From the NCBI GenBank assembly GCA_031257875.1, contig JAIRNV010000161.1, positions 1 through 41,472 on the forward strand: a stretch of DNA of 41,472 nt. The letters are read 5' to 3'. The notes under the pieces are model-generated. The model was not told the DNA's origin and searched no databases. It saw only the letters and a program-made list of their open reading frames with translations. The translations under genes and the position numbers were made by a program. Below, piece after piece: positions 1-7,928 of the stretch; position 1 is the stretch's first letter; each line of letters begins with the position of its first letter. Source of the DNA: Dysgonamonadaceae bacterium. Its GTDB lineage: Bacteria; Bacteroidota; Bacteroidia; Bacteroidales; Azobacteroidaceae.

Positions 1-567
1 GGCCAATGGATCGACACGAAGTTTTGGCCGGCGCTCAAAGAGTTCACCGCAGCCTTTAACAGCTGGAAAAACCCGGCCGAGCGCACGCCGGTGAAAACCG
101 CCCGGCTCGAGGCGGCCGAGATAGTGTTCCGGGAGATGTTCCGGCTGCTCTATACCGGCTTTTTGAGGAGCAGTCCGTTAGTGGCCGACGAGGATTTGGT
201 GTCCATGGGCCTGCCCACCCGGCACAGCGGCGGCGGCGGTCACGTACCCCCGCCCACGAGCTACGTGGAGGCGACCGTCACCCCGGTAGGGCCGGGGGTG
301 CTCGACGTCCATTTTCGCGACAAGGGCAGCGACCACAAGGCCAAACCGGCCGGCGTGCACGGCGCGGATATGATATGGGCGATCCTCGACACGCCGCCCA
401 CGAACTGGGAGCAGCTCGTGCATTCGTCGTTCGACACGCACACGCCGTTGCGCATGAGTTTCGAGAACGACCAGCGCGGCCAGACCATTTATTTCGCTCT
501 CCGCTGGGAGAACACCACCGGCGCCAAAGGCCCCTGGAGCGAAATACAAAGCGCGATAATTCCATAG
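1..567 (+). CDS. Uncharacterised protein, 5' end cut off by window
   Basis: The reading frame is open from base 1, so the GTG at 91 is probably internal and about 188 residues of a longer protein are visible. The N-terminal part looks helical; residues after a Gly-rich linker and a PPPT motif look like a beta-sandwich ending in WENTTGAKGPWSE and SAIIP. I associate this C-terminal pattern with small uncharacterised proteins of Bacteroidota and spirochaetes carrying a fibronectin-III-like domain, but that is memory and not a search result. No catalytic motif is visible. It is followed directly by palindromic repeats. High GC, like the next 4 kb and unlike the housekeeping genes further on. Confidence 0.6.
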   Translation, partial: GQWIDTKFWPALKEFTAAFNSWKNPAERTPVKTARLEAAEIVFREMFRLLYTGFLRSSPLVADEDLVSMGLPTRHSGGGGHVPPPTSYVEATVTPVGPGVLDVHFRDKGSDHKAKPAGVHGADMIWAILDTPPTNWEQLVHSSFDTHTPLRMSFENDQRGQTIYFALRWENTTGAKGPWSEIQSAIIP

Positions 568-706
568 CCCCACCCCAGCCCCGGCCTCACCCCCCTGCCC
601 CTCTCCTGAAGGAGAGGGGAGAAAGGCAAGGGGAGGGAGCACGTCATTGCGAGGGCGAAGCCCGAAGCAATCTATTCCCTCCCCTTTGGGGAGGGCTGGG
701 GTGGGG
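568..706. repeat. Nested palindromic intergenic repeats
   Basis: Directly after the stop codon, a 14-base C-rich arm (568-581) is the reverse complement of the G-rich arm at 693-706. Inside lie a hairpin ctctcct-gaa-ggagag (601-616), a copy of the 'cattgcgagggcgaagc' repeat (643-671; relatives at 40313-40452), and the unit ccctcccctttggggaggg (677-695). The last unit recurs at about 1630 and inside the coding sequence at 1769-1798. The elements look like short dispersed palindromes and not regulatory sites. Confidence 0.8.
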
Positions 707-862
707 CCGATTTTAGATAAAGGGCTGCTGGCAATTAGTTCTTCTTCTTTACGTTTTTCTGTTCTTTCCATCTATCGCGAGCCGGCGGCCCTTTTTTTAG
801 TGATTAATGGTTAGTGATTAGTGATTAATGATTTAAAGACAGACTTTTAGATAATAGACAAA
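705..862. repeat. Direct repeat copy A (partner 1115-1321)
   Basis: About 150 bp beginning ggccgatttta and ending agataatagacaaa is repeated at 1115-1321 with small insertions. The shared core includes ataaagggct, ggcaattagttcttcttct, tatcgcgagccggcggccc and the gattaatgg/gattagtg string. No ORF in it is convincing. It forms the upstream flank of the 911 relic, while copy B lies downstream of it. Confidence 0.85.
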
Positions 863-867
863 TTTAT

Positions 868-895
868 AATTCGTATCAATTCGTAAAAATTCGTG
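868..895. repeat. Three 10-bp phased aattcgta repeats
   Basis: The octamer aattcgta (last copy aattcgtg) starts at 868, 878 and 888, exactly 10 bp apart, shortly before the ATG at 911. The same array with five copies lies before the ATG at 1735. It may be a duplicated leader segment or helically phased DNA. Confidence 0.8.
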
Positions 896-910
896 TAATT
901 ATTAAAAATT

Positions 911-1126
911 ATGAAAACAAAATTCTTTAGTACTCAGCGCGTCCTCGTCGTCGGCCGGCGCCGTGATAGACTGGCACGGCGCCGACTCCGGCGACGAGCA
1001 GGCGCTGTTGAGTGGCACTACCACCTACGCGCCATTCCCTGTTCGGACAAGGTTTTACCTTGTCCGGGATATCGCGGCAGGCTTAGCCTGCCTGAATACA
1101 TCGAACGAAGGGGAGGCCGATTTTAA
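911..1126 (+). pseudogene. Relic ORF with the same leader and first codons as the 1735 gene
   Basis: The ORF begins MKTKFF, close to MKTQFF at 1735, and both have the 10-bp aattcgta array upstream. After about 10 codons the frame becomes an Arg-rich 71-residue string that looks non-functional. The +2 frame over 935-1045 reads a more protein-like stretch containing DWHGADSGDEQALLSG, so a frameshift is possible. The 3' part is two palindromes: cggacaaggt-ttt-accttgtccg (1044-1066) and ggcaggc-tta-gcctgcc (1076-1092). I read it as a decayed or truncated gene invaded by palindromes. Confidence 0.5.
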
Positions 1127-1321
1127 TTGTTCGTTGTTAATTGTTAATTGTTCATTGATAAAGGGCTTCCGGCAATTAGTTCTTCTTCTTTTTTTACGTT
1201 TTGTTTTTCCGTTCTTTCTTATTTATCGCGAGCCGGCGGCCCTTTTTTTAGTGATTAATGGTTAGTGATTAGTGATTTAAAGACAGACTTTTAGATAATA
1301 GATTTTTAGATAATAGACAAA
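1115..1321. repeat. Direct repeat copy B (partner 705-862)
   Basis: Second copy of the segment at 705-862, lengthened by a ttgttaattgttaattg insertion near 1130-1155 and by a doubled 'ttagataataga' near 1300. No coding content is seen. Confidence 0.85.
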
Positions 1322-1383
1322 TGCAAGTTAAGCGTAAAGGGTAAGGCGTAAAGCGAGAAAGACAACATTGTTCATTATTCATT

Positions 1384-1660
1384 GTTAATTGTTCATTGAG
1401 AGAGGCGTTCACATTCCGTCAGGAATGTGTCGCTCGGTAGAAACGATGCCACACACACGTAAACGCATCCCATGGGGATGCGACCTTTCGGCGTCCTCAC
1501 CCCCCGACCCCCTCTCCCAAGGGCGAGGGGGAGCGAGGAAGCGTTCCCCACTCCTTCCGGAGAGGGGTTAGGGGTGAGGACGATGTTCCCCTCTCCTTCA
1601 GGAGAGGGGTTAGGGGTGAGGACGATGCTCCCTCCCCTTTGGGGAGGGCTGGGGGTGAGG
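1384..1660. repeat. Cluster of different palindromic repeats
   Basis: The stretch holds cacattcc-gtca-ggaatgtg (about 1410-1429), cgcatccc-at-ggggatgcg (about 1464-1482), then several successive copies of the C/G-rich 'tctcc..ggagaggggttaggggtgaggac' and 'cctttggggagggctggggg' units up to 1660. I see no gene here; short ORFs through it are translations of the repeats. Confidence 0.8.
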
Positions 1661-1682
1661 ACAAAATCAATGATTAGTGATT

Positions 1683-1730
1683 AATTCGTATCAATTCGTA
1701 ATAATTCGTATAAATTCGTACCAATTCGTA
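1683..1730. repeat. Five 10-bp phased aattcgta repeats before the FISUMP gene
   Basis: aattcgta starts at 1683, 1693, 1703, 1713 and 1723, strictly 10 bp apart. The ATG at 1735 follows 4 bp after the last copy. No separate ribosome-binding site is visible, which is common in Bacteroidota. The same array precedes the relic at 911. Confidence 0.9.
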
Positions 1731-1734
1731 TAAT

Positions 1735-4410
1735 ATGAAAACTCAATTCTTTAAAAAAAACAAACTCCCTCCCCTTGGGGGAGGGCTGGGGTGGGGCTTG
1801 CTACTCTTTTTGTGTCCTGTGGCATTATCGGCGCAGAACGGCGTAACCGTGACGAACCTTGTGCTGGACGCCGGGACGGTGACCTTCGACGTGAGCTGGA
1901 ATAAGAACACCATGCCTGTGGAGGTGTGGAGCGACTCGGTGTGGGTGTTTGTGGATTACAACAACAATGGCAAGATGGAGCGACTGCCGCTGTTGCCGGG
2001 CGCCACGTTAACCGCCACCTCGGCGCCGGGAAGCGCTGCCGTAATTCAATATTCCGGCAACAATAAAGGCGTGTGGGTGGTTGGCAATGCCCGCACCGCA
2101 GGTACGTTCAGCGCCACCGTAAGGGCGGGTTTCAAACCCGCCCTTACAGGTGGCGCGTGCGTCTATGCCTCGAACTACCCGCCGGTGGCGGAATATACTT
2201 CTCCCACGCAACTTGTGTTCACCGGAACGCCGCCGTATGATATTGTACTTAAACATACCGGGGGCGGTACTGTTGTGACCCAGTCGGGCAGCAATTTTTA
2301 TGTGCCGGCGAGTTACACGGTGGAGTCATTTACCGATAAGACCGGCGCGCCGGGTACTTTCACTTGTATACTACCCACCATCAGCGCCCATCCCACGGTG
2401 TCCACTTCTATCTGTTCGGGTGGTACGGTGAGTTTAAGTGTAACGGCGAGCAGCGCCGCCACCTATCAGTGGAAGAAGAACGGCAACAATATAACAAACG
2501 AAGGCACCGGCTACACGTCGGCCAATTACACGACTGCGGCCTTGGGCGCCAATGCGACTTATTCGGTGGTGGTGAGCAATGGGCTCAGCGCCTGTTCGGC
2601 CACCTCGAGCGATGCGTTGGTGACGGTACATGCCATCCCCACCATCAACACCCATCCCGCGTCCACTTCTGCATGTTCTGCTACTACGGTGCAGTTAGGT
2701 GTGACGGCGAGCAGCGCCGCCACTTACCAATGGAAGAAGAACGGCGTCGACGTATCGGACGGCACTGGCGGCACGTCGGCCACTTACACGACTGCGGCCT
2801 TGGGCGCCAATGCGACTTATTCGGTGGTGGTGAGCAATGGGCTCAGCGCCTGTTCGGTCACGTCGAGTAGTGCGTTGGTGACGGTGTATGCCATCCCCAC
2901 CATCAACACCCAGCCTGTGTCCACTTCTGCATGTTCTGCTACTACGGTGCAGTTAGGAGTGACGGCTACTAATGCCACGGCTTACCAGTGGAAGAAGAAC
3001 GGCGTCGATATAACAAGCGGAGGCTCCGACTACACATCGGCCAATTACACCACGGCGGCCTTGGGCGCCAATGCGACTTATTCGGTGGTGGTGAGCAATG
3101 GGCTCAGCGCCTGTTCGGCTACCTCGAGCGATGCGCTGGTGACGGTGTATGCCAAGCCCAACATCAACACCCATCCCACGGCGTCCACTTCTGCATGTTC
3201 TGCTACTACGGTGCAGTTAGAAGTGACGGCTACTAATGCCAACCTCTATCAGTGGAGGAAGGACGGCGTCGACGTGACGGACGGCACCGGCGGCACGTCG
3301 GCCACTTACACGACTGCGGCCTTGAACGCCAATGCGACTTATTCGGTGGTGGTGAGCAATGGGCTCAGCGCCTGTTCGGCCACGTCGAATAATGCGTTGG
3401 TGACGGTGTATGCCAAGCCCGCCATCAGCGCCCATCCTGCGGCCACTTCTACGTGTTCCGGCAATACGGTGCAGTTAAGTGTGACGGCTACTAATGCCAC
3501 GGCCTATCAGTGGAAGAAGAACGGCAACAACGTGACGGACGGCTCCGGCGGCACGACCGCCAATTACACGACTGCCGCCTTGAGCGCCAATGCGACTTAC
3601 ACGGTGGTGGTGAGCAACACCCTTAGCGCCTGCTCAACGACGTCCAATAGTGCGGTGGTTTCGGTAGCGACGTGTTGCCATGCTTCTGGCGCTACCGTGA
3701 CGTTTGCTGCGTTTAACCCTTGTAGCAGTGCTGCCACTGGTGATTATTGGTACCTGACCGATACCCGGGAGTCAGGAAATAAGCAAACGTATAAAGTAAA
3801 GAAGCTGGCCGACGGTCATATTTGGATGGTGCAGGAGTTGAAGTTTGGGGACAGGTGCGATAAAACCACATTTTCGGGGTCTTCTTCCGACCAGACCGGG
3901 AAAATCACGAGCCTTACTGATACGTATTATGGGGATTGCCGCAATACGACGCAATCCGGCGCCGGGTATTTATATGATTGGGCTGGGGCGATACAGAAAT
4001 CCGGAGCCTATTATGGTAGTAGCAGTAATGTGGGTTGTTCCGGCGTTGCTGCTGGAGTGGATGGTACTAACCCTGGCGCTTGCCGAGGTATTTGTCCCGT
4101 AGGTTGGCACCTGCCCACCGGCGCCTCCGCCGGCGAGTTTCAGGCATTGCATAGTGCTATTGGAGGGTGTTCTACGAGCAATGGTGATTGTTGGGATTCG
4201 TCCTCGGCATGGGAGGGCGTGTTAGGAGGCTACTGTACCAGTAGTGGCGGGCTCTACAGTCTGGGTAGCAACGCCAACTATTGGAGTAGTACGTACGACA
4301 GTAGCACTCACGCGTACCGCCTGTACTTCCACAGTAGCAACGTGGACCCCGGTACGATCAACGGCTACAAGTTCGACGGCCGTTCAGTGCGTTGCGTCAG
4401 GAATTATTAA
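1735..4410 (+). CDS. Secreted FISUMP-domain protein with five Ig-like repeats
   Basis: An 891-residue predicted exported protein. Residues 1-33 form an unusual signal peptide whose LPPLGGGLGWG segment is the translation of a genomic palindromic repeat, followed by LLLFLCPVALSAQ. Residues about 34-213 are a domain of unknown type and contain VRAGFKPALT (129-138), the translation of a perfect palindrome. Residues 214-645 are five Ig-like repeats of 84-88 residues (YQWKKNG, NATYSVVVSN and SACS motifs). The C-terminal 240 residues are a FISUMP domain (Fibrobacter succinogenes major paralogous domain): WMVQELKFGDRC, GYLYDWAGA, CPVGWHLPT, NYWSST and SVRCVRNY. FISUMP proteins are abundant surface or secreted proteins of unknown role; binding or adhesion is a guess from the Ig repeats. 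No T9SS sorting domain is evident. Confidence 0.9.
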   Translation: MKTQFFKKNKLPPLGGGLGWGLLLFLCPVALSAQNGVTVTNLVLDAGTVTFDVSWNKNTMPVEVWSDSVWVFVDYNNNGKMERLPLLPGATLTATSAPGSAAVIQYSGNNKGVWVVGNARTAGTFSATVRAGFKPALTGGACVYASNYPPVAEYTSPTQLVFTGTPPYDIVLKHTGGGTVVTQSGSNFYVPASYTVESFTDKTGAPGTFTCILPTISAHPTVSTSICSGGTVSLSVTASSAATYQWKKNGNNITNEGTGYTSANYTTAALGANATYSVVVSNGLSACSATSSDALVTVHAIPTINTHPASTSACSATTVQLGVTASSAATYQWKKNGVDVSDGTGGTSATYTTAALGANATYSVVVSNGLSACSVTSSSALVTVYAIPTINTQPVSTSACSATTVQLGVTATNATAYQWKKNGVDITSGGSDYTSANYTTAALGANATYSVVVSNGLSACSATSSDALVTVYAKPNINTHPTASTSACSATTVQLEVTATNANLYQWRKDGVDVTDGTGGTSATYTTAALNANATYSVVVSNGLSACSATSNNALVTVYAKPAISAHPAATSTCSGNTVQLSVTATNATAYQWKKNGNNVTDGSGGTTANYTTAALSANATYTVVVSNTLSACSTTSNSAVVSVATCCHASGATVTFAAFNPCSSAATGDYWYLTDTRESGNKQTYKVKKLADGHIWMVQELKFGDRCDKTTFSGSSSDQTGKITSLTDTYYGDCRNTTQSGAGYLYDWAGAIQKSGAYYGSSSNVGCSGVAAGVDGTNPGACRGICPVGWHLPTGASAGEFQALHSAIGGCSTSNGDCWDSSSAWEGVLGGYCTSSGGLYSLGSNANYWSSTYDSSTHAYRLYFHSSNVDPGTINGYKFDGRSVRCVRNY
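1769..1798. repeat. Palindromic repeat inside the signal-peptide codons
   Basis: Codons about 12-22 read as ctccctccccttgggggag followed by ggctggggtgggg. This is nearly the intergenic unit at 677-706, and it stays in frame in the FISUMP gene. Confidence 0.85.
2119..2147. repeat. Perfect 29-bp palindrome inside the FISUMP coding region
   Basis: The arms gtaagggcgggttt and aaacccgcccttac are separated by one base. It occupies codons 129-138 and is read as VRAGFKPALT. I know the same peptide string as the translation of an interspersed palindrome in related genomes, so this is probably an in-frame insertion. Confidence 0.85.
2374..3669 (+). repeat. Five tandem ~260-bp repeats coding Ig-like domains
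   Basis: Units start at 2374, 2638, 2896, 3157 and 3418 (264, 258, 261 and 261 bp apart). Long blocks such as the one encoding NATYSVVVSNGLSACS are nearly identical at nucleotide level in the first four units, indicating recent duplication or gene conversion. The fifth unit is more diverged. Confidence 0.9.
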
Positions 4411-4469
4411 TGGTTAATGGTTAATGGTTAATGGTTAGTGATTAATGATTAATGATTAATGATTAATGA
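4407..4469. repeat. Nine 7-bp repeats (ttaatgg/ttaatga)
   Basis: Starting at the FISUMP stop codon: four ttaatgg, one ttagtga and four ttaatga, with exact 7-bp period. Similar strings occur at about 800-835, 1250-1278 and 40275-40305. Confidence 0.9.
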
Positions 4470-4483
4470 CTGGTTTTCAGGTA

Positions 4484-4545
4484 ATAACCGGAAAAATAGA
4501 TTTAATTGCGGGAAAATTAGTTTCAATTGCAGGAAAATAGAATTA
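4484..4545. repeat. 21-bp period array, site 1
   Basis: ggaaaa starts at 4490, 4511 and 4532, exactly 21 bp apart, within units like 'aattgcgggaaaattagtttc'. It belongs to the same class as the arrays at 7491-7574 and 38925-38990. Confidence 0.8.
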
Positions 4546-4587
4546 ATGATTCTCTGTTAAAATGGTTGTAGAATTAATCACTAATCA

Positions 4588-5265
4588 TTAACCCAGGTCT
4601 GGCCGCAACCGCTTAGTCCGCTCAATAGCCTGCTGCAATTCCCAGTCCCGGATATTTGCTTCATGCCCCGAAAGGAGTACGTCGGGTACTTTCCATCCCC
4701 TGTAATCCGCAGGACGGGTGTAAACCGGAGGCGCCAAAAGACTGTCCTGAAACGAATCGGATAAGGCAGACTGCCCGTCGCCGACAGCGCCCGGAATGAC
4801 GCGGACAATAGCGTCGGCCATCACGGCGGCGGCCAATTCTCCGCCGGTCAGCACATAATCGCCGATGGAAATTTCGCGGGTAATCAGATGTTCACGGATG
4901 CGGTAATCAATTCCCTTGTAGTGGCCGCACAGAATAATAAGGTTTTCGCACATGGACAGTTGGTTGGCAATCGACTGGTTAAAAGTCTCCCCGTCGGGCG
5001 AGGTGTAGATCACTTCATCATATTTCCGCTGCCGTTTCAGGAAGGAAACAGCCCGGTCAACCGGCTCGCATTGCAAAACCATCCCGGCCTGTCCGCCAAA
5101 CGGATAATCGTCCACTCGCCGGTGCCGCTTATCCGGAGACCAGTCCCTGAGATTGTGTACGTGTATTTCGGCCAGCCCTTTTTCCTGCGCCCTTTTCAGA
5201 ATAGAACAGTTTAGCGGTTTTTCCAGCATTTCGGGCAGAACCGTTATAATATCAAGTCGGAACAT
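4588..5265 (-). CDS. trmD: tRNA (guanine-N1)-methyltransferase TrmD
   Basis: TrmD methylates G37 of tRNAs that read codons starting with C (and some others) using S-adenosylmethionine, preventing +1 frameshifting; it acts in the cytoplasm as a SPOUT-fold dimer. The 225-residue length is typical. The start [13 protein letters not shown] is the family's usual N-terminus. The knot region is clear: [15 protein letters not shown], then [16 protein letters not shown] and VIPGAVG, followed by the catalytic-Asp-containing SDSFQD. The C-terminal [12 protein letters not shown] is also typical. It is divergent from the DsbD-type gene, with 54 bp between start codons. Confidence 0.97.
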   Translation of the reverse strand: MFRLDIITVLPEMLEKPLNCSILKRAQEKGLAEIHVHNLRDWSPDKRHRRVDDYPFGGQAGMVLQCEPVDRAVSFLKRQRKYDEVIYTSPDGETFNQSIANQLSMCENLIILCGHYKGIDYRIREHLITREISIGDYVLTGGELAAAVMADAIVRVIPGAVGDGQSALSDSFQDSLLAPPVYTRPADYRGWKVPDVLLSGHEANIRDWELQQAIERTKRLRPDLG

Positions 5266-5270
5266 AACTG

Positions 5271-5302
5271 TTTCTTAAATTCGTTTATTTGTCTTACCTT
5301 TG
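5271..5302 (+). promoter_or_regulatory. Promoter for the DsbD-type gene
   Basis: TTTC (5271-5274), 20 bp, then TACCTTTG (5295-5302) fits the Bacteroidota pattern TTTG-N19/20-TAnnTTTG. It leaves a very short leader before the ATG at 5320. Confidence 0.6.
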
Positions 5303-5319
5303 CCGCAAAACTACGCTTT

Positions 5320-7284
5320 ATGATTAAATATATCAACTTTATTTCCTTATTTTTATTCTATTGTTATCATTCAAACGCTCAAATTCAGGAACCTGTCAAA
5401 TGGCGCTGCCATATTAACGAATCGGGCGCCGTAATATTTCAGGCAACTGTTGAAAAAGGCTGGCATTTATACGATATGGATTTGCCGGAAGGCGGCCCGA
5501 TTTCCACTTCTTTTGAATTTGAACAAATAAGCGGCGCCGAACTGTCGGGCAAAGTTTATACGGATTCCAAAGTCCACAGCCAATATGAAGAAATGTTCGG
5601 AATGACTGTCCGCTGGTTTGCCGAAAATCCTGTATTCGTCCAGAAACTGAAAATTACGGACAAAGCCAAATTTCAAATCACCGGAAGAATTGATTATATG
5701 TCCTGCAATGACGAAAACTGCATTCCGGGCGAAGAAGAATTTCAATTCACTGCCAAAGATTTATCTGCCGGATTAGTTGATGATACGGCACACGTTGCAC
5801 CAGTTCTTAATGATATTAAAGACTTTGAAGACCTTAAAGTCTTTAAGGATGACGCCGATTACTGGAAACCGGTAATTGACAAACTGCAAAACTTCGGACA
5901 GGATTCTTCTACAGCCGGTAAATCGTGGCTACTCATCTTTATTCTGGGTTTTGGCGGCGGATTACTGGCTTTGCTCACGCCTTGCGTCTGGCCGGTTATC
6001 CCGATGACCGTCAGTTTTTTCCTGAAAAGGTCGAAATCCAACCGCAAAAAAGCAGTTGCGGACGCCATGACTTACGGACTGGCTATTATTGTAATTTATT
6101 TGCTGTTAGGGCTTTTAATTACGGCTATTTTCGGAGCCGGCGCCCTGAATGACTTATCGACAAACGCTGTTTTCAACCTGCTGTTCTTTGCTTTGCTGGT
6201 CATTTTTGCCGCCTCTTTCTTCGGCGCTTTCGAGCTGGTATTGCCTTCATCGTGGAGCAACAGGATGGACAGCAAAGCGGAATCAACCACGGGATTAATC
6301 AGTATTTTCTTCATGGCTTTTACCCTGGCGCTGGTATCTTTTTCCTGCACAGGCCCTATCATCGGAACGCTGCTGGTTGAAGCCGCCGGGTCGGGAAATA
6401 TCGCCGGGCCGGCCGTCGGGATGTTTGGTTTTGCTTTGGCATTGGCGCTTCCGTTTGCCCTGTTTGCCCTGTTCCCCTCGTGGTTGCAGAACCTTCCCAA
6501 ATCGGGCGGATGGTTAAACTCCGTCAAAGTCGTGCTGGGATTCCTGGAACTGGCACTGGCGCTAAAATTCCTGTCGGTAGCGGATTTGGCGTATGGGTGG
6601 CGGATATTGGACAGGGAAGTTTTTCTGGTTTTGTGGATTGTTATCTTCGCACTTTTGGGGTTTTATTTGTTGGGAAAAATCAAATTGCCGCACGACAGCG
6701 ATTTGAAACACCTGTCTGTTCCCCGTTTATTCCTGGCGATTATTTCTTTGGCATTCGCCGTTTACATGATTCCAGGCCTGTGGGGAGCGCCTTTGAAAGC
6801 CGTCAGCGCATTTTCTCCTCCTTTATATACACAGGATTTCAATTTGTATGAAGGCGAAGTACGTGCGAAATTCTTTGATTATGAAGAAGGAATGGAGTAT
6901 GCCCGTAAAAACCGCAAGCCGGTAATGATTGACTTTACGGGCTATGGATGTGTGAATTGCCGGGAAATGGAAGCCGCCGTCTGGTCGGATCCGCGCGTCA
7001 AAAGAATTATCGACAACAATTACGTGTTGATTTCCCTGTATGTGGACGATAAAACCGCATTAGACCGGATGATAGAAATAACGGAAAACGGAAAAACGCG
7101 GAAACTGCGAACCGCAGGCGACAAATGGAGTTATCTGCAAAGGCATAAATTCGGAAAGAACGCTCAACCGTTCTATGTCCTGCTGGATAATGACGGTATG
7201 CCGCTTGCTCCTTCATACGCTTACGACAAAAATATAGAAAAATATATCCTGTTCCTGCAAAAAGGGCTGATGAATAATGGTTAA
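5320..7284 (+). CDS. dsbD: DsbD-type thiol:disulfide interchange membrane protein
   Basis: A 654-residue inner-membrane protein that moves reducing equivalents from cytoplasmic thioredoxin to periplasmic proteins. All three DsbD modules are present. After a signal peptide (1-20) comes a periplasmic N domain with the cysteine pair C129/C134 (SCNDENC). The membrane domain (about 200-510, eight or so hydrophobic segments) carries C222 in LTPCVWPVIP and C343 in SFSCTGPIIG. The C-terminal thioredoxin-like domain carries CVNC at 544-547, a variant of CxxC. These match the three redox couples of DsbD; family members in Bacteroidota are often annotated as cytochrome c biogenesis or thioredoxin family proteins. 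Its client is not visible from the neighbourhood. Confidence 0.93.
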   Translation: MIKYINFISLFLFYCYHSNAQIQEPVKWRCHINESGAVIFQATVEKGWHLYDMDLPEGGPISTSFEFEQISGAELSGKVYTDSKVHSQYEEMFGMTVRWFAENPVFVQKLKITDKAKFQITGRIDYMSCNDENCIPGEEEFQFTAKDLSAGLVDDTAHVAPVLNDIKDFEDLKVFKDDADYWKPVIDKLQNFGQDSSTAGKSWLLIFILGFGGGLLALLTPCVWPVIPMTVSFFLKRSKSNRKKAVADAMTYGLAIIVIYLLLGLLITAIFGAGALNDLSTNAVFNLLFFALLVIFAASFFGAFELVLPSSWSNRMDSKAESTTGLISIFFMAFTLALVSFSCTGPIIGTLLVEAAGSGNIAGPAVGMFGFALALALPFALFALFPSWLQNLPKSGGWLNSVKVVLGFLELALALKFLSVADLAYGWRILDREVFLVLWIVIFALLGFYLLGKIKLPHDSDLKHLSVPRLFLAIISLAFAVYMIPGLWGAPLKAVSAFSPPLYTQDFNLYEGEVRAKFFDYEEGMEYARKNRKPVMIDFTGYGCVNCREMEAAVWSDPRVKRIIDNNYVLISLYVDDKTALDRMIEITENGKTRKLRTAGDKWSYLQRHKFGKNAQPFYVLLDNDGMPLAPSYAYDKNIEKYILFLQKGLMNNG

Positions 7285-7323
7285 CTTGAATCTGCGACGT
7301 CACCGCTTTTTGTCAGGCACAAT

Positions 7324-7463
7324 TATACCATACCCGGTCATAAACCATGCAAAACAGATTATGCTTTATTTGTTTTTTTTTGCCACGAATACACTAATTA
7401 TTACTAATATTTTAATTCGTGTATTCGTGGCAAAAATATTCATTTTACGACCGGCCACAGTAT
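7324..7463. mobile_element. MITE-like element, copy 1
   Basis: About 140 bp beginning tataccatacccggtc and ending gaccggccacagtata, so the ends are imperfect inverted repeats (tatac-N-ccggtc). It contains an internal perfect 13-bp inverted repeat gccacgaatacac (7382-7394) and gtgtattcgtggc (7419-7431). A second copy is at 7591-7738. No coding capacity. Confidence 0.65.
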
Positions 7464-7490
7464 AATTAACAGCTCTCTCCGGTCTTAAAA

Positions 7491-7574
7491 GAACGTTCTT
7501 TTTCCGGTTGGGAACGTTCTTTTTTCAATTGGGGACGTTCTCAATTCAATTGGGAATGTTCTCTTTTCGCCGGC
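7491..7574. repeat. 21-bp period array, site 2 (four units)
   Basis: gaacgttct or a variant starts at 7491, 7512, 7533 and 7554, exactly 21 bp apart, separated by ttccggttg or tcaattg spacers. It lies between two copies of the MITE-like element. The reverse complement resembles the ggaaaa arrays at 4484 and 38925. Confidence 0.85.
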
Positions 7575-7590
7575 TTTAATCCGTATTATT

Positions 7591-7738
7591 TATACTGTAC
7601 CCGGTCGGAAACTGTGCAAAACAGGTTATGCCCCATTCGGTTTTTTTGCCATGAATGCACGAATTGGATACTGATATATTCGTGAAAAACAAGTGCATTC
7701 GTGGCAAAAATATTCAATTTACGACCGACCGCAGTATA
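7591..7738. mobile_element. MITE-like element, copy 2
   Basis: Begins tatactgtacccggtcg and ends cgaccgaccgcagtata (imperfect terminal inverted repeats), with an internal hairpin gccatgaatgcac (7648-7660) and gtgcattcgtggc (7693-7705). It is homologous along its length to copy 1. Its right end abuts the surviving 3' end of a paralogous gene at 7741, so its arrival or a later deletion removed the rest of that gene. Confidence 0.65.
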
Positions 7739-7740
7739 GT

Positions 7741-7857
7741 AGCGTGTATGACAGTCTTGGTAGATTAAGAGGAACCCGGAGTGCTAATTCTTTGCAATCT
7801 GAAGAAATTGGTATAGTTGTCAACAAACTCAAGGGTTATAAATTTATTAAGAGATAA
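7741..7857 (+). pseudogene. 3' remnant of the tandem secreted-protein family
   Basis: The last 38 codons (SVYDSLGRLRGT to YKFIKR, then TAA) are almost identical to the ends of the genes at 7929 and 8592, and the 3' flank (taactggtagttcatgaatc) is conserved too. Everything upstream is replaced by the MITE-like element. It is the first of three tandem copies. Confidence 0.9.
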
Positions 7858-7928
7858 CTGGTAGTTCATGAATCATTCTCATGCTACCTCATCAAAACTC
7901 CTAAGATGTTAAATTAATTTCAATTATT

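Noticed and set aside
178-771. Long minus-strand ORF opposite the first gene
   Set aside because: It runs through the palindromic repeats and the antisense of a better coding frame; Arg/Gly-rich composition is typical of a GC-rich shadow.
2374-3669. CRISPR-like regular repeats
   Set aside because: The ~260-bp units are in frame, coding and without unique spacers; they are Ig-domain duplications.
7277-7465. ORF overlapping the end of the DsbD-type gene
   Set aside because: It extends into the MITE-like element and its translation is hydrophobic low-complexity sequence.
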